Positions 14,695 to 14,798 of a DNA stretch of 14,798 nt are shown piece by piece. The notes beneath the pieces are model-generated. The model was not told where the DNA came from, did no database searches, and was given only the letters and a program-made list of their open reading frames with translations. Position 1 is the stretch's first letter. Every line of letters begins with the position of its first letter. Both the position numbers and the translations under genes were made by a program. The stretch comes from Oscillospiraceae bacterium. GTDB lineage: Bacteria; Bacillota; Clostridia; Oscillospirales; Ruminococcaceae. Where the stretch lies: the NCBI GenBank assembly GCA_018110855.1, contig JAGBFZ010000041.1, forward strand, positions 1 to 14,798, read 5' to 3'.

Positions 14695-14798
14695 TCAGCT
14701 CCAGCGGCGGCGCTCAAGCACCCTTACCGTAAGGAAATTGAAAATAAATATAACGCTGACAAAAAATACAACGCTGGTAACATTAAGAATACCCTGGG
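14695..14798 (-). CDS. ABC-2 type permease, C-terminal end only (GldF-like; 5' part outside window)
   Basis: Only the last 34 residues are visible. They form a membrane helix (VTSVVFFVSVIFIFNFLTV) followed by the positively charged end RVLERRRWS and a TGA stop. This ending is typical of the last helix of ABC-2 permeases that precede GldG-family proteins, and the gene order supports it. The gap to the GldG-family ATG is 28 bp. An ATPase gene would be expected further upstream. The call rests on the helix, the charged tail and context. Confidence 0.72.
   Translation of the reverse strand, partial: QGILNVTSVVFFVSVIFIFNFLTVRVLERRRWS

Noticed and set aside
1..14798. CRISPR arrays, tRNA or rRNA genes, insertion sequences, prophage genes
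   Set aside because: No regularly spaced repeats, cloverleaf-forming segments, transposase or integrase motifs, or terminal inverted repeats were found on either strand.

Overview
The window looks like chromosome from an anaerobic low-to-moderate GC Firmicute of the Ruminococcus/Oscillospiraceae type. The evidence is strong AGGAG-type ribosome binding sites, promoters with 17-bp spacers and TATAAT boxes, frequent TTG and GTG starts, a secreted family 44 glycoside hydrolase, and a Clostridia-type GldG/DUF4340 ABC-2 gene set. This assignment is inferred from gene content; no rRNA or other marker is present.

Region 1 (1-4211, minus strand) is a tightly packed operon read right to left from a near-consensus promoter: ruvC, ruvA, an alkaline-phosphatase-superfamily gene, ruvB, and a phosphoglucosamine-mutase-like gene that runs off the left edge. 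The three ruv genes encode the Holliday junction branch migration and resolution machinery and all keep their catalytic residues. The two accompanying genes do not. The phosphatase-like protein has lost nearly all metal ligands and the nucleophile, and the mutase-like protein has lost the catalytic phosphoserine loop. Both reading frames are intact, so they look like maintained pseudoenzymes carried in a DNA-repair operon. This is the most unusual feature of the window.

Region 2 (4255-5844, minus) is a two-gene polar amino acid ABC importer (permease, then ATPase) with its own promoter and a probable terminator, but no substrate-binding protein. It is divergent from Region 3 (5886-6831, plus), a single fumarylacetoacetate-hydrolase-family enzyme with its own promoter.

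Region 4 (6846-8891, plus) is a two-gene membrane transport operon: an ArsP_2/'putative manganese transporter' family protein with a Cys-rich cytosolic-type loop, followed 13 bp later by an ArsB/NhaD/citrate-type ion permease. Region 5 (8907-11100, plus) is a monocistronic cell-surface GH44 glycosidase. It has a signal peptide, catalytic domain, Ser/Thr/acidic stalk and C-terminal membrane anchor, and ends in a clear rho-independent terminator.

Region 6 (11104-11536, minus) is a small conserved-type hypothetical protein with its own promoter and terminator. Region 7 (11634-14798, minus) is the downstream part of a Gld-like ABC-2 export system: the last 34 residues of a permease, a GldG-family protein, and a DUF4340 protein whose start codon directly abuts the GldG stop. 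No tRNA, rRNA, CRISPR array, insertion sequence or phage gene was seen, and no stretch longer than about 180 bases lacks a gene.
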